From Paludibacteraceae bacterium (lineage in GTDB: Bacteria > Bacteroidota > Bacteroidia > Bacteroidales > Paludibacteraceae), in NCBI GenBank assembly GCA_017517845.1, contig JAFWXW010000018.1, forward strand, positions 1 through 64,000: DNA of 64,000 bases. The letters run 5' to 3'. The translations under genes were made by a program, and so were the position numbers. The notes below the pieces were generated by a model that was not told the DNA's origin, did not search any database, and saw nothing but the letters and a program-made list of their open reading frames with translations. Positions 28,649 to 38,559 of this stretch are shown piece by piece (positions within the stretch are counted from its first letter, which is position 1; every line of letters starts with the position of its first letter).

Positions 28649-29593
28649 CTATTTTATCTTAAATCCATTATCTACAAAAGTTTCTATATGCCTAGCCTTT
28701 TTCTCCTCATACATTTCATAAATAGGCACCATAATTGCAAACTCTATCAGCCCTCCAAGTTCCTCACACACTGCGTAACCAAAAGACCTCATCTTTGGAG
28801 ATAGCCCCATGTAGGTATTTACCAAAGGAGGAATATTAACTCCTCTTTCTCTCACTCCAGCATTCAATATTTTATACTCTTCTTTGTAATTTCCACCTTC
28901 AAAAAGGTTTGCATATTCTTTGGAGAATTCTGGTCTATTAAATGGTTCTATTGGTTCTACCAATGCTTCTGAATCTGGGAAATATTTATTCAAGAAAGTA
29001 AATATTAATTCTCTGGCTTGCTCATCATAACTAGGATAAACAGTCACCTTTCCGAAGAAATATTTCATATCTGGCCTCAACACTGTAATAGCTCCCAAAC
29101 CGTCCCATAAATTGTCTAAAGAATAAAGACTTTTTGAACCCATCTTTGAAGCCTGATAGTCTGGGTGAACAAAAGAACGACCCAACTCTATGGTACAAGG
29201 CAAGTATTTCTCTATAAACTGAGGAGAAAATTTATACATACTAGCAGTAACCAATTCTGGTTGGCCATTTTCATCCAACTTCACATCATTCCCAAAAATC
29301 AACCTATAGCCACCTATAATTTCTTCATTCTGAGGGTCCCAAACAAATAATTGTTTGTATGGTCTTTCCTTCCAATCAAACTCATCCATATCAAACATCT
29401 TTCCCGAACCTGCACCACACAATCTAAAGGCAAGTTCTCTGATACGAGCTATCTCCTTCATTATATTTGGAGACTCAGAAGCAGTGGTTAAATAAATCAA
29501 GTTACCTGCTTTATTGGTGGTTCTCAACAGTTTATCTTCTGTCAATTCCGCCTTGATAAGATCTCTATCTATAGGAGTAAGTAGGTCTTTCAT
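28649..29593 (-). CDS. glsB: GNAT-type lipid N-acyltransferase (GlsB-like)
   Basis: A 314-residue hemolysin-like GNAT acyltransferase. In Bacteroides the GlsB/GlsA pair makes glycine (lyso)lipids: GlsB N-acylates glycine with a 3-hydroxy fatty acid, and GlsA adds the second acyl chain. Visible features are the acetyltransferase-like region with VWDPQNEEIIGGYRLIFG and CTIELGRSFVHPDYQ. The PlsC-like gene ends 3 nt upstream in the same direction, giving the same gene pair. An ornithine-lipid OlsB-type function is the alternative. The pairing and phylum favour glycine lipids, but this is inference. Confidence 0.82.
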   Translation of the reverse strand: MKDLLTPIDRDLIKAELTEDKLLRTTNKAGNLIYLTTASESPNIMKEIARIRELAFRLCGAGSGKMFDMDEFDWKERPYKQLFVWDPQNEEIIGGYRLIFGNDVKLDENGQPELVTASMYKFSPQFIEKYLPCTIELGRSFVHPDYQASKMGSKSLYSLDNLWDGLGAITVLRPDMKYFFGKVTVYPSYDEQARELIFTFLNKYFPDSEALVEPIEPFNRPEFSKEYANLFEGGNYKEEYKILNAGVRERGVNIPPLVNTYMGLSPKMRSFGYAVCEELGGLIEFAIMVPIYEMYEEKKARHIETFVDNGFKIK

Positions 29594-29596
29594 ATA

Positions 29597-30397
29597 TTAT
29601 AATTTATAAACTTCTTCTCTTATTTTTTGAGCCCATTGATAAGCCGTTTTCGTTTCGTCCAAAGACTGATATGAAATAGGTTTACCAATAGTGATTTTTA
29701 TAGTATTATGCATTTGCTTGCGCAATTCCCTTACCAAAAGAGCCATTTCTATATTAAATTTTATACCAAACTTAGCCCTCAATTTGGCTACGATATAAAA
29801 AAATCTAGAATTTTTAGCATCTATTCTTATAGGCACTATATTTCTCTTATATTCAATGGATTTAGCCACAAAGTTCTTTTTCCATTCTTCATCTGCTATC
29901 ACACCATTGTTTTTTCTAGAGACCTTTCCTGCTGGGAAGAACATTAATTGAACATCAGAAGCGTATGCTTGATTAATTTTTTCTGACAAACTTCTACTCT
30001 GTCCCCCTATTTTGTTCACAGGAATCAACATATCTTTTATGCCTGTCAATAACAACAAAAAATCATTTGCAGGAATTTTTAAGCCTTCGGGATAATGTTT
30101 ACCCACAACAGAAGCAACAGATACCACATCAACCCCACCTAATGGGTGGTTGCACACAAACATATATGGAGTTCCTGGCTCTGGAAGATTTTCTTCTCCT
30201 GTTACTTCCACTTTTATATCCAACACATCTACCACGCCCTGCATAAAATCCACACCTTGCTTATCACCTATCTTGGATAGATAAGTATTTAGCCAGTCTT
30301 CTATGAGCAGCCAACGTATCAATGCCACCATCCACTTCTTAGGTTTACGGTGCATTTTTTCTTCCAGCATTTTCTGGAGATTTACTTGAGTTACCAT
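29597..30397 (-). CDS. glsA: PlsC-like lipid O-acyltransferase (GlsA-like)
   Basis: A lysophospholipid-type acyltransferase of about 266 residues. The catalytic HxxxxD motif is HPLGGVD (in VCNHPLGGVDVVS), and the later block FFPAGKVSRK corresponds to the substrate-binding motif. Paired with the GNAT acyltransferase 3 nt downstream it should O-acylate the lyso-lipid to finish glycine lipid. The open frame begins at a TTG four codons earlier. I use the ATG at 30397. A TATATTTG box ends only about 10 nt before this ATG, so the message may have almost no leader. Confidence 0.8.
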   Translation of the reverse strand: MVTQVNLQKMLEEKMHRKPKKWMVALIRWLLIEDWLNTYLSKIGDKQGVDFMQGVVDVLDIKVEVTGEENLPEPGTPYMFVCNHPLGGVDVVSVASVVGKHYPEGLKIPANDFLLLLTGIKDMLIPVNKIGGQSRSLSEKINQAYASDVQLMFFPAGKVSRKNNGVIADEEWKKNFVAKSIEYKRNIVPIRIDAKNSRFFYIVAKLRAKFGIKFNIEMALLVRELRKQMHNTIKITIGKPISYQSLDETKTAYQWAQKIREEVYKL

Positions 30398-30504
30398 AAT
30401 CAAATGCAAATATATAATTTAAATTTTATTTTTCCTTAAATTTTTATTGATTTTTTAACAATCTACAAAAAACATCTCATACAAATTTTAGAATTCATTG
30501 TTAA

Positions 30505-30512
30505 TAACTTTG
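30505..30512 (+). promoter_or_regulatory. Predicted -7 box of the dcw cluster
   Basis: TAACTTTG matches TAnnTTTG, about 80 nt before mraZ. The -33 box is poor. It is directly followed by 10-bp-spaced repeats that may bind MraZ. Confidence 0.45.
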
Positions 30513-30552
30513 TGGAGAATTGTGTCTAAAAAAGTTGCAAAGTGTCTAAAAA
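30512..30552 (+). promoter_or_regulatory. Candidate MraZ operator repeats
   Basis: GTGGAGAATT, GTGTCTAAAA and, 20 bp on, GTGTCTAAAA again begin at 30512, 30522 and 30542, so the GTG(G/T) cores fall on a 10-bp period. MraZ of other bacteria binds TGGGN repeats separated by 5 nt upstream of its own operon. Period and place fit, but the bases differ. Confidence 0.4.
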
Positions 30553-30590
30553 TCATATAATTTTACATCGTAAAAAATAGGTAAGTATTT

Positions 30591-31046
30591 ATGTCATCAT
30601 TAAATGGAAATATAGACGCTAAGGTTGATAGCAAGGGAAGAGCTTTCTTGCCAGCCACCTTTAGACACCAATTGGGTGACGAAAATATATTCTACTTACG
30701 AAAAGACCTATTTGAAAACTGTCTGGTACTATATCCTGCCCATATATGGGAAGAAATGGTAGCAGAACTACGCCAACGCTTGAGTCCATGGGTTAGACGA
30801 GAAGATCAAATTTTTAGACAATTTGTTGCAGAAGCCGACCGCATAGAACTAGAAGAAAATGGACGCATGCTACTCCCTAAACGTCACCTAAATGACCTAA
30901 AATTACAAGGTGGCATTAAGTTCATCGGTAAATATACAACCATAGAAATTTGGCCTGCAGACAAGATGGAAGAAACCTTTATAAGTGCAGAAGAGCTAGC
31001 TATGGAAATAGAAAACCGCATGAAAAACCCTCTATCGGAAAAATAA
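30591..31046 (+). CDS. mraZ: Division/cell wall cluster regulator MraZ
   Basis: A 151-residue MraZ, a DNA-binding protein with two AbrB/SpoVT-like swapped-hairpin domains. The first domain reads IDAKVDSKGRAFLPATFRHQL, and the second holds the partner motif ENGRMLLPKRHL. MraZ represses or tunes its own cluster in other bacteria. It is the first gene of the dcw cluster here, with candidate operator repeats just upstream. Confidence 0.95.
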   Translation: MSSLNGNIDAKVDSKGRAFLPATFRHQLGDENIFYLRKDLFENCLVLYPAHIWEEMVAELRQRLSPWVRREDQIFRQFVAEADRIELEENGRMLLPKRHLNDLKLQGGIKFIGKYTTIEIWPADKMEETFISAEELAMEIENRMKNPLSEK

Positions 31047-31095
31047 ATTCCGTGCGAATAAATTACAAAAACTTATCTTTTATTTGTATTCGTAA

Positions 31096-31998
31096 ATGCA
31101 AGACGAAAATACATATCATATACCAGTTCTCTTAAAAGAGAGCATAGACGGATTAATTACTAATCCTAACGGAATATACTTGGACTTAACATTTGGTGGA
31201 GGAGGTCACTCTAGGGAGATTTTGTCCAGATTAGAAGAAGACGGAAGACTATTTGGTCTAGACCAAGATATTGAAACATTAAATAACGCACCAGAGGACC
31301 CTAGATTTACTTATATCTTGTCCAATTTCAGATACTTAAAAAACTTTATGCGTTATCATGAAGTAGAAGAAGTGGATGGAGTTTTGGCAGATTTAGGTGT
31401 TTCTTCTCACCATTTCGACGATGCAAAAAGAGGTTTTTCATTTAGATTTAATGAAAAATTGGACATGAGAATGAATCAGTCTGCCCCTCTTTCTGCCATA
31501 GAAGTTTTAAACGAGTATTCAGAGGAAGCACTTGCCGATGTATTTTACTACTACGGCGAGATTAAGCAAGCTAGAAAACTAGCAAAAAAAATTGTAGAAG
31601 AAAGAAAAAAACAGACTATCACCCATACATTCCAATTTGTGGAAATCATAGAATCTTGTTTGGGCAAAGACAAAAAACAGTTAGCTCCTATTTTTCAGGC
31701 ACTTAGAATAGAAGTAAACCAAGAAATGGAAGTTTTAAAAGGCATGTTGAAAAGTGCCGAAAAGGTGCTAAAAAAAGGAGGTCGTTTAGCTGTTATTACA
31801 TATCATTCGTTAGAAGACAGACTAGTAAAGAATTTTATAAAAACAGGCAACTTCACAGGAGAAAGCGATCAAGATTTCTTTGGGAATAGCAAAGCTCCAT
31901 TAAAAGCAGTAGGCAAAATGATTGTCCCTACAGCAGAAGAAATAGAAAGAAATCCACGTTCTAGAAGTGCCAAGTTACGCATTGCAACAAAAATATGA
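31096..31998 (+). CDS. rsmH: 16S rRNA m4C1402 methyltransferase RsmH
   Basis: A 300-residue SAM-dependent methyltransferase (MraW) for N4-methylation of C1402 of 16S rRNA. The SAM-binding motif is LDLTFGGGGHSREIL, the acidic residue of FGLDQD closes motif II, and the family block GVSSHHFDDAKRGFSFRF is intact. It is second in the cluster. Its stop overlaps the next start (ATGA). Confidence 0.96.
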   Translation: MQDENTYHIPVLLKESIDGLITNPNGIYLDLTFGGGGHSREILSRLEEDGRLFGLDQDIETLNNAPEDPRFTYILSNFRYLKNFMRYHEVEEVDGVLADLGVSSHHFDDAKRGFSFRFNEKLDMRMNQSAPLSAIEVLNEYSEEALADVFYYYGEIKQARKLAKKIVEERKKQTITHTFQFVEIIESCLGKDKKQLAPIFQALRIEVNQEMEVLKGMLKSAEKVLKKGGRLAVITYHSLEDRLVKNFIKTGNFTGESDQDFFGNSKAPLKAVGKMIVPTAEEIERNPRSRSAKLRIATKI

Positions 31999-32372
31999 TA
32001 AAAACAAGCAGAAATAAGGTAAAAGACATCATTAATGAGAACGAAGATTTAAAAGAAATCAAGAAAAGTTCCTTTAAAGACATCTTGACTGGTGACATTC
32101 TTAATAGAAAATTTATCCAAAAACAATTTCCACTATTAGTATTGTCGCTTTGCTTTATTTTTACTTATATGGACAATAGAATGAGTTGTGAGCAACAAGT
32201 TCTAACTATAGACAAACTAAACAAAGAGTTAGCTAACGAAAAATACATTTGCATGGTAACAGAAGCAGAACTCTTAGAAAATAGTAGAATAGAACAAGTT
32301 AAAGAAATTATAAAGAAACATGAATTAAATCTAGAAGAAGAATCTCTTCCTCCTTATAAAGTTACAGAATAA
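31995..32372 (+). CDS. ftsL: FtsL-like division protein
   Basis: A 125-residue bitopic protein: a cytoplasmic N-terminus (about residues 1-48), one membrane helix (about 49-65) and a periplasmic coiled coil (about 70-110). Sequence similarity to FtsL is weak by nature. The identification rests on topology and on its position between rsmH and the FtsI-type transpeptidase. FtsL would link FtsQ/FtsB to FtsW-FtsI. Confidence 0.8.
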   Translation: MIKTSRNKVKDIINENEDLKEIKKSSFKDILTGDILNRKFIQKQFPLLVLSLCFIFTYMDNRMSCEQQVLTIDKLNKELANEKYICMVTEAELLENSRIEQVKEIIKKHELNLEEESLPPYKVTE

Positions 32373-32374
32373 AT

Positions 32375-34543
32375 ATGAAGTGGATACCTTTAATAGCAGT
32401 TGGCATTTATGTCATTTCTATGTTGCTTGTACTTTTTCTGGGCAACAGAGTGAAAGGTACGCCCGAAGATAAAGAGAAAAAAGAGAAAAATCCTATTGTC
32501 TTTAGATTTTATATTGTTTACATTATCATAGCCTGCATGTTTGGTGCTATCATCTACAAAATAGCAGATATTCAATATGTTAAAGGTGACGAGCTTAGAA
32601 AACTTGCAGACAAAAGAATAACAGCACCAGACACTATTAAACCCAAAAGAGGGAATATTCTTTCTTACGACGGCAGACTTCTTTCTAGTGCATTGCCCAC
32701 ATATAGAGTATATATAGACCTAAAAGTCCCTGCATTGTATGTAAAAAACAAAAAAACAGGTAGAATATATTTTGATGAACATGTAAAAGAGTTGGCAGAA
32801 GCTTTGTCAAATCAATTCAAAGGCAAGACTGCAACTCAATACGAAAAAGACCTTAGGGCAGAATTTAGAAAGGCGAGTAAAAGCTCAAAAAAATCTTATA
32901 GATACCCATTACACAAAGGTTGGATTTCACATATAGAATATTTAAAAGTAAAAGAATTTCCTATACTTAGAAGAGGTGCTATACAAGGTGGACTAGTTGC
33001 CAATGAAAGAATCAGTAGGGTAAGACCTTTTGGTACACTAGCATCTAGAACTATTGGTGATGTTTTCAAAGAAAGTCAGTTGGGTAAAAATGGACTTGAA
33101 TTGGAATATGATAGCCTACTTCAAGGTGAATATGGTTTATACATAAGACGCAAAAAAGCTGGTAGAAACACAGACATTATCATCAAAGAGCCTATTAATG
33201 GCTATGATATTGTAAGTACCATAGATATAGATTTGCAAGAAACTGCAGAGAGAGAACTTCGTTACCAACTAGAAAGAACAGAGGCAAAAGAAGGCACAGT
33301 AGTTCTAATGGAAGTACACACAGGTAAAATTAGAGCTATATCAAACCTTATTAGAGGAAAAGAAGGCAAGTATTACGAAAGTAGAAATTTAGCAATCAAC
33401 AACCATATAGAACCTGGTTCAACATTTAAAACCCTATCATTTTTGGTGGCTATGGACGATGGTTACATTACTGATAGTACAAAAGTGGATACAGAAGATG
33501 GTAGTTGTGTATTTGCCAACAGACTTATGAAAGACCACAACTTCAAAGGCAAAGGTGGTAATGGTGGTTTCGGAGTTGCTAGTGTTGCTACTGTGATGCA
33601 CCAATCATCTAATGTGGGGGTTTCTAAAATTATAGACAAATATTATGGAAATAATCCACAGGCATTTGTAGATGGTTTGAAACGTTGTGGCATTACTAAC
33701 GATTTTCATTTAGAAATTACAGGATACAAAAAACCAACCATAAAAAATACTAATAGTAAATATTGGTGGAAAACCTCATTGCCTTGGATGTCTATTGGTT
33801 ACGAAGTACAAATAGCACCAATTTATACTCTTACAATATATAATGCTATTGCCAATGATGGTTGTATGGTAAAACCATTATTCACAGAAGGTTATCAAAG
33901 AAGTGGTGTAATGATAGATACCACAAAAGTAGAAGTTATCAACCCCAAGATATATTCTGACAAGGCATTGAACTATATGCGTGGCATTTTGGAAGGTGTA
34001 GTGAGCAAAGGTACAGCCAAAGCCATAAGGTCTAACCTATTCTCAATAGCAGGAAAAACTGGTACTTCTCAGATTTTTGAAAATGGTAGCAACCTAAATA
34101 GCGAAGGAAGAAAACGTCACCAAATCACATTTGCAGGCTATTTCCCTGCAGATAAACCAATGTATTCTTGCATAGTTTATGTAAGAGAACCAAAATTTGG
34201 CGGAGCAGGTTCTGTTTGTGGACCAGTATTTAAAACATTGGCAGAGAAAGCATATATCCTAAACGGTGGGGCTTATGATGATAGTTTAAGATTAGCCAAA
34301 AATTGGACTCTAGATACATCTACAAAGTATAGTAATGAAGATACACTATCAAACATAGAATCTAGTTTAGAAGACAATATTATGCCAGATTTAACTGGAA
34401 TAAACTTGGACGACGCTTTATATTTACTTGAAAACAAAGGCTTTAAAGTAAACTTCAATGGATATGGATTAATTACAGGTCAATCCATTGCTGCTGGCGA
34501 AACATTAAAAGAAAATAACTCTATAAATCTAACTTTACGCTAA
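32375..34543 (+). CDS. ftsI: Septal peptidoglycan transpeptidase FtsI with PASTA
   Basis: A 722-residue class B penicillin-binding protein that cross-links septal peptidoglycan. A membrane helix (about residues 45-65) follows an unusual extra hydrophobic N-terminus (about 3-22). The dimerisation/pedestal domain leads to the transpeptidase with active-site motifs STFK (PGSTFKTL), SSN (HQSSNVGV) and KTGT (AGKTGTSQ). One C-terminal PASTA domain (about 665-722; IMPDLTGINLDDAL) is present. It starts 2 nt after ftsL and ends 2 nt before murE. Confidence 0.95.
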   Translation: MKWIPLIAVGIYVISMLLVLFLGNRVKGTPEDKEKKEKNPIVFRFYIVYIIIACMFGAIIYKIADIQYVKGDELRKLADKRITAPDTIKPKRGNILSYDGRLLSSALPTYRVYIDLKVPALYVKNKKTGRIYFDEHVKELAEALSNQFKGKTATQYEKDLRAEFRKASKSSKKSYRYPLHKGWISHIEYLKVKEFPILRRGAIQGGLVANERISRVRPFGTLASRTIGDVFKESQLGKNGLELEYDSLLQGEYGLYIRRKKAGRNTDIIIKEPINGYDIVSTIDIDLQETAERELRYQLERTEAKEGTVVLMEVHTGKIRAISNLIRGKEGKYYESRNLAINNHIEPGSTFKTLSFLVAMDDGYITDSTKVDTEDGSCVFANRLMKDHNFKGKGGNGGFGVASVATVMHQSSNVGVSKIIDKYYGNNPQAFVDGLKRCGITNDFHLEITGYKKPTIKNTNSKYWWKTSLPWMSIGYEVQIAPIYTLTIYNAIANDGCMVKPLFTEGYQRSGVMIDTTKVEVINPKIYSDKALNYMRGILEGVVSKGTAKAIRSNLFSIAGKTGTSQIFENGSNLNSEGRKRHQITFAGYFPADKPMYSCIVYVREPKFGGAGSVCGPVFKTLAEKAYILNGGAYDDSLRLAKNWTLDTSTKYSNEDTLSNIESSLEDNIMPDLTGINLDDALYLLENKGFKVNFNGYGLITGQSIAAGETLKENNSINLTLR

Positions 34544-34545
34544 TT

Positions 34546-35982
34546 ATGTTACTTACAGATTTAATAGCAGAAATAAGTACCATTAAAATAATCGGTAGCG
34601 AAAACGTAGATATAAAAAATATCTGCTCAGACTCCAGAAAAGTAACAGAGGGAGACCTTTTTGTTGCTGTTAAGGGAGTAGCTGTAGATGGTCACGCTTA
34701 TATAAATACAGCAATAAAAAATGGTGCTAAAGTTATTTTTTGCCAAGATATTCCTTCTGAAATCAAGCCTGAGGTGACATACGTACAGGTAGAAGATAGT
34801 GCAGAATGCCTAGGACTTTTAGCATCTGCATATTATGATTATCCATCAGAAAAATTAATTATAATAGGCGTTACTGGTACAAATGGAAAAACCACCATTG
34901 CCACCCTATTGTATGAATTATACAAAGAACTTGGTTATAAAGTAGGATTATTATCCACTGTTTGTAATTATATAAACGGCAGACCTATTCCTAGCACACA
35001 CACTACACCAGATGCACTTTCTTTGCAAAAACTATTAGCAGAGATGGCAGAGGAAAGATGTTATTATGTATTTATGGAGGTAAGTTCACATTCTGTAGAT
35101 CAAAAACGTATAGCGGGAATAAACTTTGACGGAGCGATATTTACAAATATAACTAGAGACCATTTAGATTATCATAAGACATTTAGTAATTATATAAAAG
35201 CAAAACAAGATTTCTTTACAAATCTTCCTATTCATGCATTTGCATTAACTAATGTAGATGATAAAAATGGTAAAATTATAACACAAAATACCAATGCCAA
35301 TGTCTATACTTATTCTCTAGAAACACACGCAAACTTCAGAGCAAAAGTACTAGAAGAAAGTATGGACGGAATGTTATTAAAAATAGAAAATAATGAGTTA
35401 TATGTTAGATTAATCGGACATTTTAACGCATATAATATACTAGCTGTTTATGGTGTAACCAAAATCCTAAGAACACCAACAGAAAAAGTGTTACTTGCTT
35501 TGAGTAACCTTAAACCAGTCAATGGTAGATTTGAATGTTACCGTCTCAAGAATGGTGCTTGTGCTGTTATAGACTATGCTCACACCCCAGATGCATTAGA
35601 AAATGTTCTAAACACGGTAAAACAAATTAATAAAACTGGCAAAACTATCTGTGTGGTAGGTTGTGGTGGGAATAGAGATAAGGGCAAACGCCCAATGATG
35701 GCAAAAATAGCAGTAAAACTTAGCAATGAAGTATTCTTTACTTCTGACAATCCTAGAGACGAAGAAGTAAAAGATATAATCAATGATATGTTAGCAGGGC
35801 TAACAGAAGATGAAAGAATGAATGTAACTTGCATAGAAGACCGCAAAGAAGCCATTCTAGAAGCCTGCAATATAGCAGAAAAAGGTGATGTCATTCTTAT
35901 AGCAGGTAAGGGTCATGAAACCTACCAAGAAATAAAAGGTGTTAAACATCATTTTGATGACAAAGAAATAATCTTAAGTTAA
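34546..35982 (+). CDS. murE: UDP-MurNAc-tripeptide synthetase MurE
   Basis: A 478-residue ATP-dependent amino-acid ligase that adds the third residue of the stem peptide. The P-loop is GVTGTNGKTTIA, the substrate histidine region STHTTPDAL is present, and the amino-acid specificity motif reads DNPR (TSDNPRDEE). DNPR marks meso-diaminopimelate-adding enzymes, so the peptidoglycan is of the DAP type. No murF follows: mraY comes next, as in other Bacteroidales, so MurF must be encoded elsewhere. Confidence 0.96.
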   Translation: MLLTDLIAEISTIKIIGSENVDIKNICSDSRKVTEGDLFVAVKGVAVDGHAYINTAIKNGAKVIFCQDIPSEIKPEVTYVQVEDSAECLGLLASAYYDYPSEKLIIIGVTGTNGKTTIATLLYELYKELGYKVGLLSTVCNYINGRPIPSTHTTPDALSLQKLLAEMAEERCYYVFMEVSSHSVDQKRIAGINFDGAIFTNITRDHLDYHKTFSNYIKAKQDFFTNLPIHAFALTNVDDKNGKIITQNTNANVYTYSLETHANFRAKVLEESMDGMLLKIENNELYVRLIGHFNAYNILAVYGVTKILRTPTEKVLLALSNLKPVNGRFECYRLKNGACAVIDYAHTPDALENVLNTVKQINKTGKTICVVGCGGNRDKGKRPMMAKIAVKLSNEVFFTSDNPRDEEVKDIINDMLAGLTEDERMNVTCIEDRKEAILEACNIAEKGDVILIAGKGHETYQEIKGVKHHFDDKEIILS

Positions 35983-35983
35983 T

Positions 35984-37225
35984 ATGTTGTACTATTTATT
36001 CCGTTTTTTAGAAGAAAGTTTTGATTTTCCTGGTGCAGGACTATTTGGATTCGTATCATTCAGAGCAGCCATTACTCTTATCACCTCACTATTTCTATCT
36101 ATGATAGTGGGCAAACACATTATCAATTTCCTAAAAAGAAAACAAATAGGTGAAACCATTAGGGAATTGGGGTTAGCAGGCGAAAACCAAAAGAAGAATA
36201 CACCTACAATGGGTGGTATTATCATATTGATAGCCATATTGCTTCCTTGTCTTCTATTCGGAAGATTAAGAAACATATACCTAATAATTATGTTGGTTAC
36301 CACTGCATGGTTGGGACTTATTGGCGGTATAGATGATTATATCAAGGTTTTCAAGAAAAACAAAGACGGTTTAAATGGTAAGTTCAAGGTAATCGGTCAA
36401 GTTACATTGGGTCTATTCGTAGGTCTTATGATGTGGTTTAGTCCCGATGCTGTAATTGTGGAACACGTTACTAGTAGCAACAGAACTGCTATAGAACAGT
36501 TAGACCCTAATGGTGAGGTAATAAACTCTAGTATTCAAGCAGTTAAATCAAATAATACCACTATCCCATTTATTGCAGAATATGACCTAGGATATAGTGA
36601 TATGATGTCATTTATGGGAGAAAATGCAGAACTATTCGGCTGGTTACTATTTGTGTTTATGTGCATTTTTGTAGTAACAGCTTGTTCCAATGGAGCAAAC
36701 CTTACAGACGGCATAGACGGTTTGGCAGCAGGCACATCTAGTATTATTGGTGTGGCATTAGCAGCACTAGCTGTTGTATCTTCAAATGTATTCTTTGCAG
36801 ACTACCTAAATATTCAGTTCATTCCAGGTAGTGAAGAGTTGGTAGTATTTGCTGCAGCATTCATTGGTGCAACTGTGGGTTTCTTATGGTATAATGCACA
36901 CCCAGCACAAGTATTTATGGGTGATACTGGTAGTTTAGCATTGGGTGGAATTATTGGCGTATTCGCCATTTTGGTACACAAAGAACTACTTTTACCTATT
37001 TTGTGTGGAATATTCTTGGTAGAAAACTTATCTGTAATTATTCAGACTAGTTATTTTAAATACACCAAGAAAAAATATGGTGCAGGCAGACGTGTATTCC
37101 TTATGTCTCCCCTACATCATCATTATCAAAAAAAGAATATTCCAGAACAAAAGATAGTAGCAAGATTTTGGATTATAGGTATTGCGTTAGCAATATTTGC
37201 AATAGTAACCTTAAAAATTCGATAA
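35984..37225 (+). CDS. mraY: Phospho-MurNAc-pentapeptide transferase MraY
   Basis: A 413-residue polytopic membrane enzyme that transfers phospho-MurNAc-pentapeptide to undecaprenyl phosphate, forming lipid I. Conserved cytoplasmic motifs are intact: PTMGGIII, DDYIKVFKKNKDGL (Mg-binding Asp pair), NLTDGIDGLA, GDTGSLALGG and MSPLHHHYQKK. Its start is 1 nt after the murE stop. Confidence 0.96.
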   Translation: MLYYLFRFLEESFDFPGAGLFGFVSFRAAITLITSLFLSMIVGKHIINFLKRKQIGETIRELGLAGENQKKNTPTMGGIIILIAILLPCLLFGRLRNIYLIIMLVTTAWLGLIGGIDDYIKVFKKNKDGLNGKFKVIGQVTLGLFVGLMMWFSPDAVIVEHVTSSNRTAIEQLDPNGEVINSSIQAVKSNNTTIPFIAEYDLGYSDMMSFMGENAELFGWLLFVFMCIFVVTACSNGANLTDGIDGLAAGTSSIIGVALAALAVVSSNVFFADYLNIQFIPGSEELVVFAAAFIGATVGFLWYNAHPAQVFMGDTGSLALGGIIGVFAILVHKELLLPILCGIFLVENLSVIIQTSYFKYTKKKYGAGRRVFLMSPLHHHYQKKNIPEQKIVARFWIIGIALAIFAIVTLKIR

Positions 37226-37227
37226 AT

Positions 37228-38559
37228 ATGAGCATCGTAGTTTTAGGAGGCGGCGAAAGTGGTACAGGGGCTGCCGTTTTAGCAAAAGTAAAAGGTTTAG
37301 ATGTATTTCTTTCTGATGCAGGCAAAATTCCAGAAAAATACAAAGACATCTTGAACCAATACCAGATTGAATGGGAAGAAAATGGACATTCTGAGGGTAG
37401 AATATTGTTGGCAAAAGAAGTGGTAAAAAGTCCTGGCATTCCATCAAAAGCACCTTTAATTCAGAAATTGAAGGCATTAGGTACTCCTATTATTTCAGAA
37501 ATAGAGTTTGCTGGTAGATATAATAAAGCTAAAACTGTTTGCATTACAGGTAGTAACGGAAAAACTACCACTACTATGCTTACATACAATATATTAAAAG
37601 AAGCAGGACTAAATGTTGGTCTTGCAGGCAACGTGGGTAAAAGTTTTGCACTACAAGTGGCTACAGAAAACTTCGACTATTATGTAATAGAACTTAGTAG
37701 TTTCCAACTAGATAATATGTATGATTTCAAGGCAGATATTAGCGTGCTTTTAAATATTACTCCAGACCACTTGGATAGATATGAATACAAATTCCAAAAC
37801 TATATAGATGCCAAAATGCGTATTACTCAAAACCAAACCGAGGAAGACACATTTATCTATTGGAATGATGATGAAAACATACAGAGAGAACTAGACAAAA
37901 TAGGCATTAAAGCACAGAAGAAACCATTTTCCTTGAAAAAGACCAATCTGGGTTCTGCATACGTAACAGAGGATAAGTTGTGCATAAACACTCCAAATGG
38001 TCCATTGATGATGCCAATTGAAGAACTTGCCATAAAAGGTACACATAATATCTATAATTCTATGGCTGCTGCCATTTCTGCAGTTTCTGTCAATATAGAA
38101 AAAGAAAGTATTCGCAAGTCACTTAGCAATTTTTCTGGTGTGGAACACAGACTAGAGCCTGTATGCAAAGTAAGAGGAGTGCAATATATAAATGACTCAA
38201 AAGCCACCAATGTAAATTCATGCTGGTATGCTTTGGAAAGTATGAAAACACCTGTGGTTTTAATCTTAGGTGGCACAGACAAAGGTAATGACTACTCAGA
38301 AATAGAAGAACTTATCAATGAAAAAGTTCATTATCTAATATTTATGGGAACTGATAATAGTAAACTAGAAAATTTCTTTGCTAATAAAAAAATACCATAT
38401 AGTAGTTGCAGTTCATTGGAAGAGGCTGTAAATAAAGCATACGAAGTAGCTGTAAAAGGAGACACCGTATTACTTTCACCTTGTTGTGCAAGTTTCGACT
38501 TGTTCAAAAACTACGAAGATAGAGGAAGAAAATTTAAAGAAGCAGTAAGAGCATTATAA
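37228..38559 (+). CDS. murD: UDP-MurNAc-L-Ala:D-Glu ligase MurD
   Basis: A 443-residue Mur ligase adding D-glutamate. The N-terminal substrate domain begins IVVLGGGESGTGAA. The ATP-binding P-loop is ITGSNGKTTTTML, followed by LLNITPDHLDRY and the C-terminal domain with YINDSKATN. The open frame extends 20 codons upstream into mraY. The ATG at 37228 follows the mraY stop by 2 nt and gives the normal N-terminus. Its stop overlaps the ftsW start. Confidence 0.96.
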   Translation: MSIVVLGGGESGTGAAVLAKVKGLDVFLSDAGKIPEKYKDILNQYQIEWEENGHSEGRILLAKEVVKSPGIPSKAPLIQKLKALGTPIISEIEFAGRYNKAKTVCITGSNGKTTTTMLTYNILKEAGLNVGLAGNVGKSFALQVATENFDYYVIELSSFQLDNMYDFKADISVLLNITPDHLDRYEYKFQNYIDAKMRITQNQTEEDTFIYWNDDENIQRELDKIGIKAQKKPFSLKKTNLGSAYVTEDKLCINTPNGPLMMPIEELAIKGTHNIYNSMAAAISAVSVNIEKESIRKSLSNFSGVEHRLEPVCKVRGVQYINDSKATNVNSCWYALESMKTPVVLILGGTDKGNDYSEIEELINEKVHYLIFMGTDNSKLENFFANKKIPYSSCSSLEEAVNKAYEVAVKGDTVLLSPCCASFDLFKNYEDRGRKFKEAVRAL

